Source of the DNA: Sulfidibacter corallicola
Lineage (GTDB): Bacteria > Acidobacteriota > Holophagae > Acanthopleuribacterales > Acanthopleuribacteraceae
DNA length: 64,000 nt
Reading direction: 5' to 3'
NCBI RefSeq assembly: GCF_017498545.1
Contig: NZ_CP071793.1
Location: 1,550,001 to 1,614,000, forward strand
Position numbers and translations under genes: made by a program
The notes under the pieces: model-generated
What the model was told of the DNA's origin: nothing
The model's input: only the letters and a program-made list of their open reading frames with translations
The model's database searches: none
In this document: piece after piece, positions 36,667 to 45,690 of the stretch
Layout: the number at the start of each line of letters is the position of its first letter
How positions within the stretch are numbered: the stretch's first letter is position 1

Positions 36667-39171
36667 GTGTCTTATAAACTTAACCTGATCGTATGGATTG
36701 CGATCCTGTGTCAACTCAGTCTTTTTTCGGCGGATTTGGTGAATTTGCGAAACGCCGAGATGCCCCTCGACCTACAGCGCTTCCACGCGGGGGACCTCGC
36801 CGAGAGTCTCGGGCTCCCCGAAGGGAACGAGCTGCGTTTCGTTCGCGAACACATCGCCGAAAGCGGCATCACCCATACCCGCTATCGCCAGTACTATCGA
36901 GGTGTGCCCGTCTGGGGTGAGGAAGTCCTGGTCGCGACCCATGCGGACGGCAGCATCTATGCGCTCAATGGTCGCATGGCCACGGAGGTCGATGTCGAGC
37001 TGCGGCGGATCGCCGCGGGTTATGGCCAAGCCGAGGCGCTGGCCTACGCCAAGGAGCTGCATCACGGCCAGGGGCTCGTCGGCCGTTTTTTCCGGGACGA
37101 ATCGAGTGAGCTGGTCATTTATATGGTCGATGAAACGACTCCGGTCCTCGCCTACGCCGTGCGGTTCTTCTCCGACGACACCTCCGGCGACCCGACCCTG
37201 CCGACCTACATCCTGGATGCCGCCACGAGAGACGTACTCTTCTTCTTCGAAGGGTTGATGACCGCCGATGGGGTCGGTCCCGGCGGCAACCAGAAAATGG
37301 GTCGCATCTACTACGGGCGGGATTACGATCCGTTCGAGGTGGCGCGTTCCGGAAGTACCTGCACCATGCGCACTTCACGCCACATCACCAAGGACCTCAA
37401 CCACGCCACCAGCGGTGGCAGCGTTCACAGCTTCACCTGTGACGAGAACACCCACAAGGAAATCAACGGTGCCTACAGCCCGCTCAACGACGCCCACTAC
37501 GGCGGTGGCGTCGTCTTCGACCTGTACAACACCTGGTACGGCAGTCCGCCGTTGACCCAGACCCTGGAGCTCCGCGTCCACTACGGCAACGGCTTCGAAA
37601 ACGCCTTCTGGGACGGGCGGGCCATGACGTTCGGGGACGGCGCCAACACCTTCCACCCGCTCGTCAGTTTGGACGTCGTCGGTCACGAGGTGAGTCACGG
37701 CTTCACCCAACAGAACTCGAACCTCACCTACAGCGGCCAGTCCGGCGGCATCAACGAGGCGTTTTCGGATATGGCGGGCAAGGCCTGTGAGCATTTCGAC
37801 GGAAGTCGAACCGACTGGTACATCGGCTCGCGCATCATGAAGCAGCAGGGGCGCGCCATGCGGTACATGGACGACCCGCCGCGTGACGGCCGCTCCATCG
37901 GGTGTGCCGACGACTACCGCAGCGGCATGGACGTCCATCACAGCAGCGGTGTCTTCAACAAGGCCTACTACACCTTGGCCACGACGTCGGGATGGGATGC
38001 CCGCAAAGCCTTCGACGTGTTCGTCAAGGCCAATCAGGCCTATTGGACCGCCAGCAGCAATTTCCAACGTGGTGCCGAAGGGGCGCTGGATGCCGCCGCC
38101 GAGCTGGGCTACAACTGTGACGACGTGGTGGCCGCCTTCCGCGCCGTCTGCATCACCGTCACGGCGCCTTCCGGCTGCACCACCACCGGCACGCCGCCCA
38201 GTGCGGACTTCTCGGTGACCACGAACGAGTTGACCGCAAGCTTCCGCGACGCCAGCACGGATGACGGCCGCATCGTGTCCTGGGCCTGGGAATTCGGTGA
38301 CCGGATGTCTTCGTCGCTCCAGCACCCTTCCCACACCTACGCCGCGGCCGGCACCTATACCGTGTCGCTGACCGTGACCGATGACGAGGGCATGACGGAC
38401 ACGGTTCGCAAATCGGTAACGGTCACCAGCGATCCTGGCGGCGACGTCGAACTCGCCAATGGCGAGTCGGTGACGGTGTCTTCCGCGACGGATACGTGGC
38501 GGTGGTACAAGGTCGTCATTCAGAACACGGTGGCGACTTTGGCCGACGACAACCTGATCGTCGCGACCACCGGCAGCAACGGGGATGCGGATATCTACGT
38601 GAAGTACGGCAGCCGGCCCAGTACCAGTGACAACGACGGCCGGTCCACCAGCCCGGACAGCAACGAAGAGGTCACGATTCCTTCACCGCGAAACGGGGAG
38701 TACTTCATCGGTTTGCACGCCTGGTCCGCCTTCGACAGCGTCACGCTCACCGTGTCGTGGGACACGGGAGGCGGCGGCACCGCGCCCAACGCCGATTTCG
38801 ATGTACGGGTCACCGACAACACCGCCCGATTCCGGGACAACAGCACCGATGACGGTCAGATCGTCGCCTGGTTTTGGCGTTTCGGGGACGGCGCCAGCTC
38901 GACGGAGCAGAATCCGCAACATGCCTACGGTGCCAATGGATCCTACACCGTGACGCTGGAGGTGACCGACAACGACGGCATGACGGACTCCGTCAGCAAG
39001 ACGGTCGTCATCGATACCGGCACCGGTGAGACCGATTGGGAACCCTACACGCTCTACCAGGTCGGTGACATGGTCTTGTACGACGGCGTCAGCTACCGCT
39101 GCCTGCAGACGCATACCGCCTATCCCGGGTGGGAGCCTCCCACGACGCCCGCGCTCTGGGCGCGCCAATGA
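36667..39171 (+). CDS. Secreted M4 (thermolysin/vibriolysin) metalloprotease with PKD and CBM-like domains
   Basis: 834 residues from GTG 36667, with GGAGGA eight bases upstream. Order: signal peptide (1-22), FTP/PepSY propeptide (about 30-190), peptidase M4 domain (about 205-500), PKD (505-590), PPC-like domain (600-690), PKD (700-785), and a chitin-binding CBM5/12-like end with WEPYTLYQVGDMVLYDGVSY. Zinc ligands are HEVSH (His340, Glu341, His344) and GGINEAFSD (Glu364). The second catalytic His lies in DVHHSSGVFNKAYY (His424/425). All key residues are present, so it should be active after propeptide removal. Known role: broad extracellular proteolysis; the chitin-binding-like end suggests attachment to polysaccharide surfaces. 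A clear terminator follows at 39229. Confidence 0.93.
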   Translation: MSYKLNLIVWIAILCQLSLFSADLVNLRNAEMPLDLQRFHAGDLAESLGLPEGNELRFVREHIAESGITHTRYRQYYRGVPVWGEEVLVATHADGSIYALNGRMATEVDVELRRIAAGYGQAEALAYAKELHHGQGLVGRFFRDESSELVIYMVDETTPVLAYAVRFFSDDTSGDPTLPTYILDAATRDVLFFFEGLMTADGVGPGGNQKMGRIYYGRDYDPFEVARSGSTCTMRTSRHITKDLNHATSGGSVHSFTCDENTHKEINGAYSPLNDAHYGGGVVFDLYNTWYGSPPLTQTLELRVHYGNGFENAFWDGRAMTFGDGANTFHPLVSLDVVGHEVSHGFTQQNSNLTYSGQSGGINEAFSDMAGKACEHFDGSRTDWYIGSRIMKQQGRAMRYMDDPPRDGRSIGCADDYRSGMDVHHSSGVFNKAYYTLATTSGWDARKAFDVFVKANQAYWTASSNFQRGAEGALDAAAELGYNCDDVVAAFRAVCITVTAPSGCTTTGTPPSADFSVTTNELTASFRDASTDDGRIVSWAWEFGDRMSSSLQHPSHTYAAAGTYTVSLTVTDDEGMTDTVRKSVTVTSDPGGDVELANGESVTVSSATDTWRWYKVVIQNTVATLADDNLIVATTGSNGDADIYVKYGSRPSTSDNDGRSTSPDSNEEVTIPSPRNGEYFIGLHAWSAFDSVTLTVSWDTGGGGTAPNADFDVRVTDNTARFRDNSTDDGQIVAWFWRFGDGASSTEQNPQHAYGANGSYTVTLEVTDNDGMTDSVSKTVVIDTGTGETDWEPYTLYQVGDMVLYDGVSYRCLQTHTAYPGWEPPTTPALWARQ

Positions 39172-39228
39172 GCCTCCGGCGATGAGATCCCCTACTCCTC
39201 TCGGGGATACGTCCTAGACCTTTTTGCG

Positions 39229-39266
39229 GGCCGGTTCGTGGGTTCGCCACGGATCGGCCTTTTTTT
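39229..39266 (+). terminator. Rho-independent terminator of the M4 protease gene
   Basis: Arms 39229-39241 and 39247-39259 pair over 13 bases with two or three mismatches or wobbles, followed by seven T (39260-39266). It is 57 bases after the protease stop and just before the convergent MerB-like gene ends. Confidence 0.75.
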
Positions 39267-39280
39267 GTCGAAGGCCGGGA

Positions 39281-39970
39281 TTAAAAACGGGCGTCCGTTT
39301 CGGGGATGTGCCACACCGAATGGGTGAGCCCCAGGTTCTCGAAAATGGCCTTGGCTTCCTCCAGGGTCCACTTCTTCCAGTCGGGATCCAGGTGGCGACC
39401 ATACCAGGTCTTGGCCAGTTCGTGGACCTTGGCGATGGGTTGGATGTCGCCCTGAGGCATGCGGTGGCGTTTGCACCAGGGCTTCACCGCATCGGGTCTG
39501 TCGAAGAGCAGCATGGTCGAGCAGGTGAAGATCACGTTGTCCCAGGCGTTCTCCATCGGGATCGGGAAGTGAACGCAATACGCCGAATCCAGCAGTTCGC
39601 CCTCCACCACCCGCACCTGCACCTGGCGGCCGTTGGCGCCGAGCGTGGTGGTGATGGTGACATCGCCGCCCAGCAATTCGGCCGCACCCAGGGAACACCA
39701 GGCGCAATTGCTCCACCATTCGCGCTTCCCCTGTCGCACCAGGAAATTGGTGGGCATCGCGGAAAAGGGGTGGATGGCCCAGACCTCATGGCTGCGGGGA
39801 TGCAGCACGATCCCGTGGTAGCCCTGCAGGCCGCGAAGCTCTTGGATGACGTCTTCGCGCATGCGTCGGAATTTGTGGGTGATGGCGGTGATGCTCGGCG
39901 GATAGCCTTTGTCGACCATTTGGCGAAGGATGAAATGATGTAGCTTGAACATATCGAAACTGGGTTTCAT
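39281..39970 (-). CDS. MerB-like (alkylmercury lyase family) protein
   Basis: 229 residues from ATG 39970, with AAGGAG six bases upstream. An N-terminal winged-helix-like segment (residues 5-65) precedes the MerB-fold core. The motif NCAWCSLGAAELL corresponds to AWCALD of MerB: the first catalytic Cys (Cys96 in plasmid R831 MerB) is conserved, but the Asp99 position is Gly. A second motif, VIFTCSTMLLFDRPDAVKPW, matches the region with Cys159. Known role of MerB: protonolysis of C-Hg bonds. With Asp replaced and no mer genes nearby, activity on organomercury is uncertain; it may act on other substrates or as a regulator. Convergent with the M4 protease. Confidence 0.75.
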   Translation of the reverse strand: MKPSFDMFKLHHFILRQMVDKGYPPSITAITHKFRRMREDVIQELRGLQGYHGIVLHPRSHEVWAIHPFSAMPTNFLVRQGKREWWSNCAWCSLGAAELLGGDVTITTTLGANGRQVQVRVVEGELLDSAYCVHFPIPMENAWDNVIFTCSTMLLFDRPDAVKPWCKRHRMPQGDIQPIAKVHELAKTWYGRHLDPDWKKWTLEEAKAIFENLGLTHSVWHIPETDARF

Positions 39971-40901
39971 GGATCGCTCCTTCGATCGGAAGGCTTACAT
40001 GGCCCGACTGGGTTGGTGGAGTTAAGAATCTTTTACCACAGAGTCGCCGCCCAGGCCGCCTGGCCGACATTTTTGCGGAATTTTCGACCATTTCATCAAA
40101 TCAGGATTTCTACTTTATATTCGAGTTTTACAAAGCTTGTTGCATAAGAGCCGCGCACCAGCGGGCATACCCACTCGAATTCGAGAAAGAAACACCCTAC
40201 CTGGTTTCTGGCGAAGGGCCATGGGTCATTCATTCAAAAACTTAAGCAGGAATTCAAGAGGATTGGAAACCAGGAAAGGATCGGCATTGGTGACATATTA
40301 TGGTCCTGCTTTTCCTGGATTCGATCATTCCTGCCTTCCTGATCGAGATTTGACGACGGCAAGATCCAGCTCAGGTTAAAAGTACCATTTTGTAACAAGA
40401 GAGTACCCAGAATTAACGGAGGGTCATACCGAAAAGTGTGCGATTCGGGTGAATGCAATCGTGCAAAAACGCGGGTCAGCGCTCCTGGGAAGGCCTTGCA
40501 TGGCTCATGGAGCATTATTTGGAGGTGTTCCCGTTCAGTATGCCATGGAAGAGCGTCGCCAATCATCACGCAACCTGGGTAGTATGCCAAAATAGATATC
40601 GAATCCCGCCAGGATGCATAAGTGAACACTATTTTACTGAATCAAACGAAAAATAAAGGTAGAGAAAAGATAGCTGATAATGGTTTGATGAAAAAATACT
40701 AACAGAAAGCTAGTGAATCTTGTTAATGCTGAAAGTAATGGGTTTGTTGTGGATGAGAACGTGTTGCAAGTTTGTCTTCTCTCATACGGGGCTCGGTAGG
40801 TAGTTCCTGTCTGGGTGATGTAGCGATGCGCGTGATGAGACTCCGCGTTCTCCGTGAACTTTGTGGTAAAAAATCCAAGCAACAATTACCGGAAAAAAAA
40901 C
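39971..40901. other. 930-base intergenic region with repeat R1
   Basis: It holds an R1 copy (40033-40430), an AT-rich segment (40600-40800), and at 40839-40873 a CTCCGCGTTCTCCGTGAACT motif related to the palindrome at 62270-62363. No gene is supported. It must contain the promoter of the MerB-like gene. Confidence 0.5.
40033..40430 (+). repeat. Dispersed repeat R1, full copy
   Basis: Same block order as 34885-35400, from GAGTCGCCGCCCAGGCCG through ATAAGAGCCGCG, CAGCGGGCATACCC, GAAACCAGGAAAGGAT and GATCGAGATTTGACGACGG to ACAAGAGAGTACCC. It is about 115 bases shorter in its first third. Confidence 0.7.
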
Positions 40902-41330
40902 CTACGATCTCCCCCCTCCGCATATCAATCCGCGCAGTTTCTCCCCCAGGAGCTGGCTCCAGATCGAATCGTGGAGCTCGCGCAGGCCTTCGGGATCTTC
41001 GCCCAGCGGCTCCCAGCCCGAGTGGACCAGGTTCAGCTCCGTGCCGCCGCGGACCTCGGAAAGCCGGATGCTGACTTGGGTCTGTAGCCGCGGCTCCGCG
41101 ATCAGCCAACTGTACACCAGCCATTGGGGTGGATCCAGCTCCAGGACCTGGGCTTCGATGTGTCCCTGCGAGCCGTCCTTAACCTGGCATTGCATCGTGA
41201 ATGCGTGCCCTTTTTTCGCCTGGAAATCGTTGGGCATCAGCCACATGGCGATCTTGTCCGATTGGGTGACGAACGACCACACCAACTCGATATCCGCTTC
41301 GATGACCACCCTCTTGCGAATGTCCTTCAA
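40902..41330 (-). CDS. SRPBCC/AHSA1-like domain protein
   Basis: 142 residues from TTG 41330, preceded at six bases by AAGGAG; an ATG at 41348 is possible but leaves that Shine-Dalgarno inside the gene. The family start KDIRKRVVIEADIELVWSFV, mid-part GHIEAQVLELDPPQWLVYSW and the end TELNLVHSGWEP..LHDSIWSQLL are typical of the START-like AHSA1 group. The fold encloses a hydrophobic ligand pocket; known members often pair with ArsR regulators. It lies 24 bases after the ArsR gene and is the last gene of the YHS-ArsR-SRPBCC operon. Ligand is unknown. Confidence 0.85.
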   Translation of the reverse strand: MKDIRKRVVIEADIELVWSFVTQSDKIAMWLMPNDFQAKKGHAFTMQCQVKDGSQGHIEAQVLELDPPQWLVYSWLIAEPRLQTQVSIRLSEVRGGTELNLVHSGWEPLGEDPEGLRELHDSIWSQLLGEKLRGLICGGGRS

Positions 41331-41354
41331 AACCAACTCCTTACACATATGCCG

Positions 41355-41714
41355 TCACGGCCGATCGTCGACGCCGGGTTTCTCCGCTTTCGCTTTTTTG
41401 GCCGCTTCCTCGGCCAGTAACTTCAGGCGGTACAAGCCTTCGTCCCAGAAGCGTTCGTATTTATGGAGCCAATCGAAGACCTCGGACAGGGGATCGGGGT
41501 TCAATTGATAGACCCGCAGGCGTCCGCGTTTGCTGACCGTGACCAGACCGCTGTCCTGAAGAATGCTGAGGTGGCGGCTGACCGCCGGTCGCGAGATATC
41601 GAATTGGTCGGACAGTTCGCCGGCCGTCAACTCGCCTTCATACAGCAAATCCATCATTTCGCGTCGGTAGGGATCGGCGATCGCCGTGTAAATCCCCTGC
41701 AGCCGATAGGTCAA
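41355..41714 (-). CDS. ArsR-family winged-helix repressor
   Basis: 119 residues from TTG 41714, which overlaps the TGA of the YHS gene (TTGA) and has AAGGA upstream; the frame is open further upstream but inside the YHS gene. The wHTH is clear: IADPYRREMMDLLYEGELTA, GELSDQFDISRPAVSRHLSI, LQDSGLVTVSKRGRLRVYQL. This is the subtype (with RLRVYQLNPDPLSEVFDWL) that is usually linked to SRPBCC genes and lacks the metal-binding CxC motif. No Cys is visible. It probably represses its own operon. The Lys/Ala-rich C-terminal tail is likely disordered. Confidence 0.88.
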   Translation of the reverse strand: MTYRLQGIYTAIADPYRREMMDLLYEGELTAGELSDQFDISRPAVSRHLSILQDSGLVTVSKRGRLRVYQLNPDPLSEVFDWLHKYERFWDEGLYRLKLLAEEAAKKAKAEKPGVDDRP

Positions 41715-42550
41715 TTGACATCCTTGTGGTGTTCCCAGCGTTCGTAGGCGGCGCTCGGGCGGTCGGGTAGGACGCGCCACAGTGTGGCCGCCACCGCATT
41801 GGCATTGAAAAACAGGCGATCGTCCGTAATGCTCCAGTGCAGTGGGTCGCCTGGCATCAGTTTACCCAAGCCGGCGGCAAAGCTGCAATGACCGCCGAAT
41901 TGGGGTGCGTATTTGGCAGGCTCGGCCGCGAAGGCCTCGCGGTTTCGTTCGCTGGCGAACAGCCAGGTGGCGCCTTGCCAATGGTGCGGAAATCGAGGAT
42001 CGCCTTTCCGGGGCTTGCCCTCGGTGAAAAACCCGACGGCGTCGTAGCCGTCGATGGCGAGGCCCGTTTCGGTTTGGGTGATCGGTGTCAGGAACGCCTG
42101 GGCATGCTCGCCGACCATTGCGGCGGGTTCGGGCAACTCGGCCTTGGCGAAACTCACCGCGAGTATCGCCAGCACCACCAGCAAGGCGACCGAGAGCAGG
42201 ACGAGCCGCTTCAACCGGCCTCGGGGCGCGAAGCACAGTTTCCACAAGACATGGGCCAGGCCGTTGGCGTTCAAAAAGAGCCTGTCGTCCACGACGGCCC
42301 AGTGTCTGGGGTTGCCGGCGGGTGGCGTCTTCACGCCCAACCCGCTGGCAAAAGAACAGTTCCCCTCGTTGCTCGGTGCGTAGTTTGAACTGTTTTGGGC
42401 GAACAGTCGCTTGTGCTCGTCGCTGGAGAAGCGCCAGCGTTTGCCCGACCAACTGAGTTCGTGGTCCGCGGCACCCTTGATCGGTTTGCCGGCTTTGAAA
42501 AAGGCGACGGGATCGTAACCGCCGATGGCCAGTGGTTCGGAATGGCTCAT
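41711..42550 (-). CDS. Two-YHS-domain protein with central transmembrane helix
   Basis: 279 residues from ATG 42550, with GAGGTGA about five bases upstream. Two homologous halves: YHS-like domain 1 (about 6-100; IGGYDPVAFFKAGKPIKG, NYAPSNEGNCSFASGLG) and domain 2 (about 165-265; IDGYDAVGFFTEGKPRKGDP, KYAPQFGGHCSFAAGLGKL), separated by basic residues and a TM helix at 114-134. Each half keeps one Cys in the GxCSFAxGLG motif. Such repeats are known from YHS-domain 'YYxxNP' proteins, commonly with copper or another metal. With one domain on each side of the membrane, this duplication could relay a signal or metal; that is inference. First gene of the operon. Confidence 0.8.
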   Translation of the reverse strand: MSHSEPLAIGGYDPVAFFKAGKPIKGAADHELSWSGKRWRFSSDEHKRLFAQNSSNYAPSNEGNCSFASGLGVKTPPAGNPRHWAVVDDRLFLNANGLAHVLWKLCFAPRGRLKRLVLLSVALLVVLAILAVSFAKAELPEPAAMVGEHAQAFLTPITQTETGLAIDGYDAVGFFTEGKPRKGDPRFPHHWQGATWLFASERNREAFAAEPAKYAPQFGGHCSFAAGLGKLMPGDPLHWSITDDRLFFNANAVAATLWRVLPDRPSAAYERWEHHKDVN

Positions 42551-43159
42551 AGCTCACCTCGAGAATGAAATTTAACCGCTAGGTTACTTGTTGAAACAAA
42601 ACGTAGCCTACAAGTTAAATATTGCATTGTCCACCAAAAATTACGGATGGCACCCAATTGCCGAGAGAAGTGTCGTGCTAGATCGGATTTAGCAGGGGCG
42701 GTAGGTTATGTTCGCTGGTTTGGAGTTCTCTTGAAAACAAGTGGTGCATTCAACCTGAGATGGGTCTCGCCGTCGTCGAATTTTTATCAGGAATCTGGGA
42801 ATTTCCGGAGTCAGGAAAAGCAAGGCTGGGGTGGCTCCTTCGCTCCTGGGTTTGGATTTTCATGGGTGCCTGGGTTTACTTTGAAAATGGCCCACGGCCC
42901 TTCGCCGGAAACCAGGTATGGCGGTTCTTTCTCGACATCGGGTTGGGTATGCCCGCTGGTTCGGGGCCCTTATGCAAATGGCACGGATGCTCGCCGTTTC
43001 GGGTCGTATGTCGTTTCTGCCTGAAAGCGGTTGCCGGTTGCTCGTTCGAAAGCGATCCCAACGTCGGTTTTATCCAACATCGTAGCCGTTGGGCGTCATC
43101 CGGTCGAAGCGATCTGGATGGGTTTCGATCGCGCGCCTGGCCGAAGAACCCAGGTGACG
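42551..43159. other. Intergenic region with inverted R1 copy
   Basis: 609 bases between two leftward genes. It is largely filled by the reverse-oriented R1 copy (42725-42985). The 60 bases before the YHS gene are AT-rich and probably its promoter. No gene is supported. Confidence 0.5.
42725..42985 (-). repeat. Dispersed repeat R1, inverted copy
   Basis: The reverse complement reads ATAAGGGCCCCGAACCAGCG then GGCATACCCAACC, TCGAGAAAGAACC, CCTGGTTTCCGGCGAAGGGC and GACGACGGCGAGACCCATCT, CAGGTTGAATGCACCACTTG in the same order as the other R1 copies. Confidence 0.65.
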
Positions 43160-44281
43160 TCATTTGCCTTTGGATTTCATCAGCAAAAACTTCTGCCCCA
43201 TTTCGATGATCTTGTCCACGAGCTCCTTGTTCTGTTTGGCTTTCTCCAGATCGACGGTCGTTTGACCCTTGGACAAGACGTAGTTCCGCTCGGTGGTTGC
43301 CATATCTTTCAACGCAACATTGAGAACGGCATGGTTCTGGTCTTTTTGTGCGACTTCCAAAGCGTGTAGTCGCGCCTGCATATTGGTCAGTTCGTGTTGA
43401 AAGTTCTTGATGTCCGATGAGTGTTGCAAATACAGGCGGAGAAAGAAAAACGCAAGTATCTCTACGAGAACGGAAAAAGCGACTTTAGGGAGATAGACAT
43501 ACAAGAACAAAATAAGCAAGTTTGTATCACCCAAGTTAATATTTTCTATGATACCTCTGAGAGAAAGTGTGTCATCGGTAAGAGAACCATAGTACCAGAA
43601 GAACCACAAGCCAAAAGCGGCGACAAGTAGGCCTATGCCCAGGTTGATTAAGGCATGGAAGTTCAGTCTCTGTATTTCTCGCTCAAGCCTCTGACAGATG
43701 GTTTGACCAATATCCGTTGTTCTTCGAGATTCACTGGAAGTAGTACCTGTCTGTTTTGGAGTATCACCTGCGTTGGAGGCGCTGATTGACGAATCTGGAT
43801 TTATTGGTTCGATGTCCGCAGTACGAGATTGAACGAAGTAGATGAAGACAGAGACAGTGATGATGAGTAGAAAAGATGCAATTATCAGGTAAGCTAAGTG
43901 ATATGGCTGTTTGCCTCGTAGGCGGAGCTCTTCGGCTATCAACTCTTTCGAGCTTTTTGAATAGCGCTCATTGGCTTGCTCTACTGCCATTCTTTGGGCC
44001 AAGAGCGCCGACTGATACTCACCAAATTTTACGGGCGTATTTTTTCTGGCCCACTCGGCGCCTTTGGACAGCAATCCCGGGTAATCCTCCAATGTCTTGC
44101 TCGGGAGCCTGGCGGCCTCTCTCTTTTGCTCGGTGAGCGCTTTCAGTGCCAATTCCTGTTGCAACTTGTTTTGTGTTAAACCGTTGGTGGTATTTACGAA
44201 AAGAATGGCGCTAATGGCGGTCAACCCGAAGATAACCACAAGGATAAGGATCATCCACCGATGTTTGAGATATTTGTTCAT
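43160..44281 (-). CDS. Four-TM membrane protein of unknown function
   Basis: 373 residues from ATG 44281. Hydrophobic segments lie at about 10-29 (ILILVVIFGLTAISAILFV), 130-150 (YLIIASFLLIITVSVFIYFV), 213-233 (LINLGIGLLVAAFGLWFFWY) and 256-280 (LILFLYVYLPKVAFSVLVEI). Helical, charged stretches between and after them (30-125 and 290-373) should form coiled coils. No enzymatic motif was found. It is AT-richer than its neighbours and stands alone between the R1 repeat and a terminator. It could be a scaffold or a membrane effector, but nothing in the sequence decides this. Confidence 0.65.
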   Translation of the reverse strand: MNKYLKHRWMILILVVIFGLTAISAILFVNTTNGLTQNKLQQELALKALTEQKREAARLPSKTLEDYPGLLSKGAEWARKNTPVKFGEYQSALLAQRMAVEQANERYSKSSKELIAEELRLRGKQPYHLAYLIIASFLLIITVSVFIYFVQSRTADIEPINPDSSISASNAGDTPKQTGTTSSESRRTTDIGQTICQRLEREIQRLNFHALINLGIGLLVAAFGLWFFWYYGSLTDDTLSLRGIIENINLGDTNLLILFLYVYLPKVAFSVLVEILAFFFLRLYLQHSSDIKNFQHELTNMQARLHALEVAQKDQNHAVLNVALKDMATTERNYVLSKGQTTVDLEKAKQNKELVDKIIEMGQKFLLMKSKGK

Positions 44282-44475
44282 TAATGAATATCCTGTAATG
44301 AGGTGCTTTTCTGGGAGAGCTTGGTTCTTATGAGATTGAATTTAACACTTACCTCCGGGTAATCGAGCGCTCCTTTGATGATTCGAATGGAAGATCGTCC
44401 CAGGAGCACTGGAAACATTCCTTTCGGGCTGGCGTCCAGTTCCGGTTCCTCTGTCCAGGAGTGCCGTTGAAAACG

Positions 44476-44518
44476 AAAAAGCCCGGTTTCTTCTCGGTTA
44501 GGAGAATAAACCGGGCTG
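44476..44518 (-). terminator. Rho-independent terminator of the propeller-like gene
   Basis: AGCCCGGTTT (44481-44490) pairs perfectly with AAACCGGGCT (44509-44518), and the loop has an additional TTCTC/GAGAA pairing. On the minus strand the hairpin is followed by TTTTT. It lies 20 bases beyond the stop at 44539. Confidence 0.85.
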
Positions 44519-44538
44519 GCTATCTACTTGCTCCGTAA

Positions 44539-45663
44539 TCAGGGGAAAGCTTGGACTTCGAGGGACCAGCTCGTTTTGCCTCTGGCATTTGTCTCGCCAG
44601 CAACGATATATGCTTCACCATTCTTGACACCCGCTAAATAGCCGTTGAAATAACTCTCGGGGGGGCCGACCTTTTCACCGAAGGGATCCACGATTTGCAG
44701 CAGTAATTCGCGGTCGGAATCAAAGTGGGAAACATAGGAAATTAAAAAATTCCCGCTCTCCAGAGGATACATTCCCACGATGGTCGATAATTTGGATCTC
44801 GCTTCTTTGGAGTATTCGTCGAATTGATCTTTGTTCATGTTGTATGCCCAGTAGGGATAGTAATTATCGAGTACGAGATTAATGTCCCCGATCTCGTTCT
44901 TCAAATTTTTCTCTCTAAAGGAGTATCGCTCGATAACGGGTTCGAATTCTTTAATCGTGAACACTTGATCGGCCTGTTTCGAAAAACTCAACCACTCCAG
45001 ATTGAGGTAGCTGTCGATTTTCGTGTCGGGATAGACACGAAGCAGGATTGGCTCGTCGACCATTCGATACCGAAAGCCATCGTCTGCGCGTGTGATTTCC
45101 ACTTTGTCCCAACGGCTGTGCCAGTTTTTGGTCTTGGGATCATGCCACAGGTTCTGGACAAAGAGCATGTCGTCGTGCTGGTAATAGTTGTGAATGTAAA
45201 GTTCGTTCTTGGCGCCGGTGACTTCCGGTCGTTTTTCCCGTTGGTCGATCGTTTTCTTCATGTCGCCTAACTGGCAAACTCCGGCGAATTGGAAATGCTT
45301 GTCGAAGGCGAAGATCCTTCGATTCAACCCGCCGTTTCCGTCGCCCAACCTAAGGCAACTGACAAAGTAGTGATCGGAGTCGTCCTCACCGCGCAGCTTT
45401 TGCTTCAGCACTTTGGCGACCATCCACGAATGATCGTATTGCGAGGGGAGATCTCTCTTTAAATCGATACGCTTCCTCAAGAACCCATCGCGTGCGAACA
45501 CCCAGACGTAGGGCGACTGCGGACCCACGCCTCGTACCAAGATTTCTCCATCCGGGGACATGCCGAAACTCGTGTCGTGAACCGTTCCCAAATTGGGCCC
45601 CGTCTTGCCAAAGTTGAGGTCGTGAGGCTGCAGTAAAAGCAAGCACATCAAAAGACAAGTCAT
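44539..45663 (-). CDS. Secreted six-bladed-propeller-like protein
   Basis: 374 residues from ATG 45663, with GGAG about eight bases upstream. A very short hydrophobic N-terminus (MTCLLMCLLLLQPHD) suggests export. The body shows repeated strand patterns with aromatic and charged pairs (SPDGEILVRGVGPQSPYVWV, RRIFAFDKHFQFAGVCQLGD, GNFLISYVSHFDSDRELLLQ) like 6-bladed beta-propeller proteins of the NHL/BF-type; the assignment is by general pattern only. It follows the small peptide gene by 27 bases and ends in a strong terminator (44476-44518), so the two form an operon. Function is unknown. Confidence 0.65.
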   Translation of the reverse strand: MTCLLMCLLLLQPHDLNFGKTGPNLGTVHDTSFGMSPDGEILVRGVGPQSPYVWVFARDGFLRKRIDLKRDLPSQYDHSWMVAKVLKQKLRGEDDSDHYFVSCLRLGDGNGGLNRRIFAFDKHFQFAGVCQLGDMKKTIDQREKRPEVTGAKNELYIHNYYQHDDMLFVQNLWHDPKTKNWHSRWDKVEITRADDGFRYRMVDEPILLRVYPDTKIDSYLNLEWLSFSKQADQVFTIKEFEPVIERYSFREKNLKNEIGDINLVLDNYYPYWAYNMNKDQFDEYSKEARSKLSTIVGMYPLESGNFLISYVSHFDSDRELLLQIVDPFGEKVGPPESYFNGYLAGVKNGEAYIVAGETNARGKTSWSLEVQAFP

Positions 45664-45690
45664 GATCTTTCTCCCTCGAGAATCGACATG

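Noticed and set aside
37375..38334. A 319-codon minus-strand frame opposite the M4 protease
   Set aside because: Shadow; the protease has signal peptide and catalytic residues.
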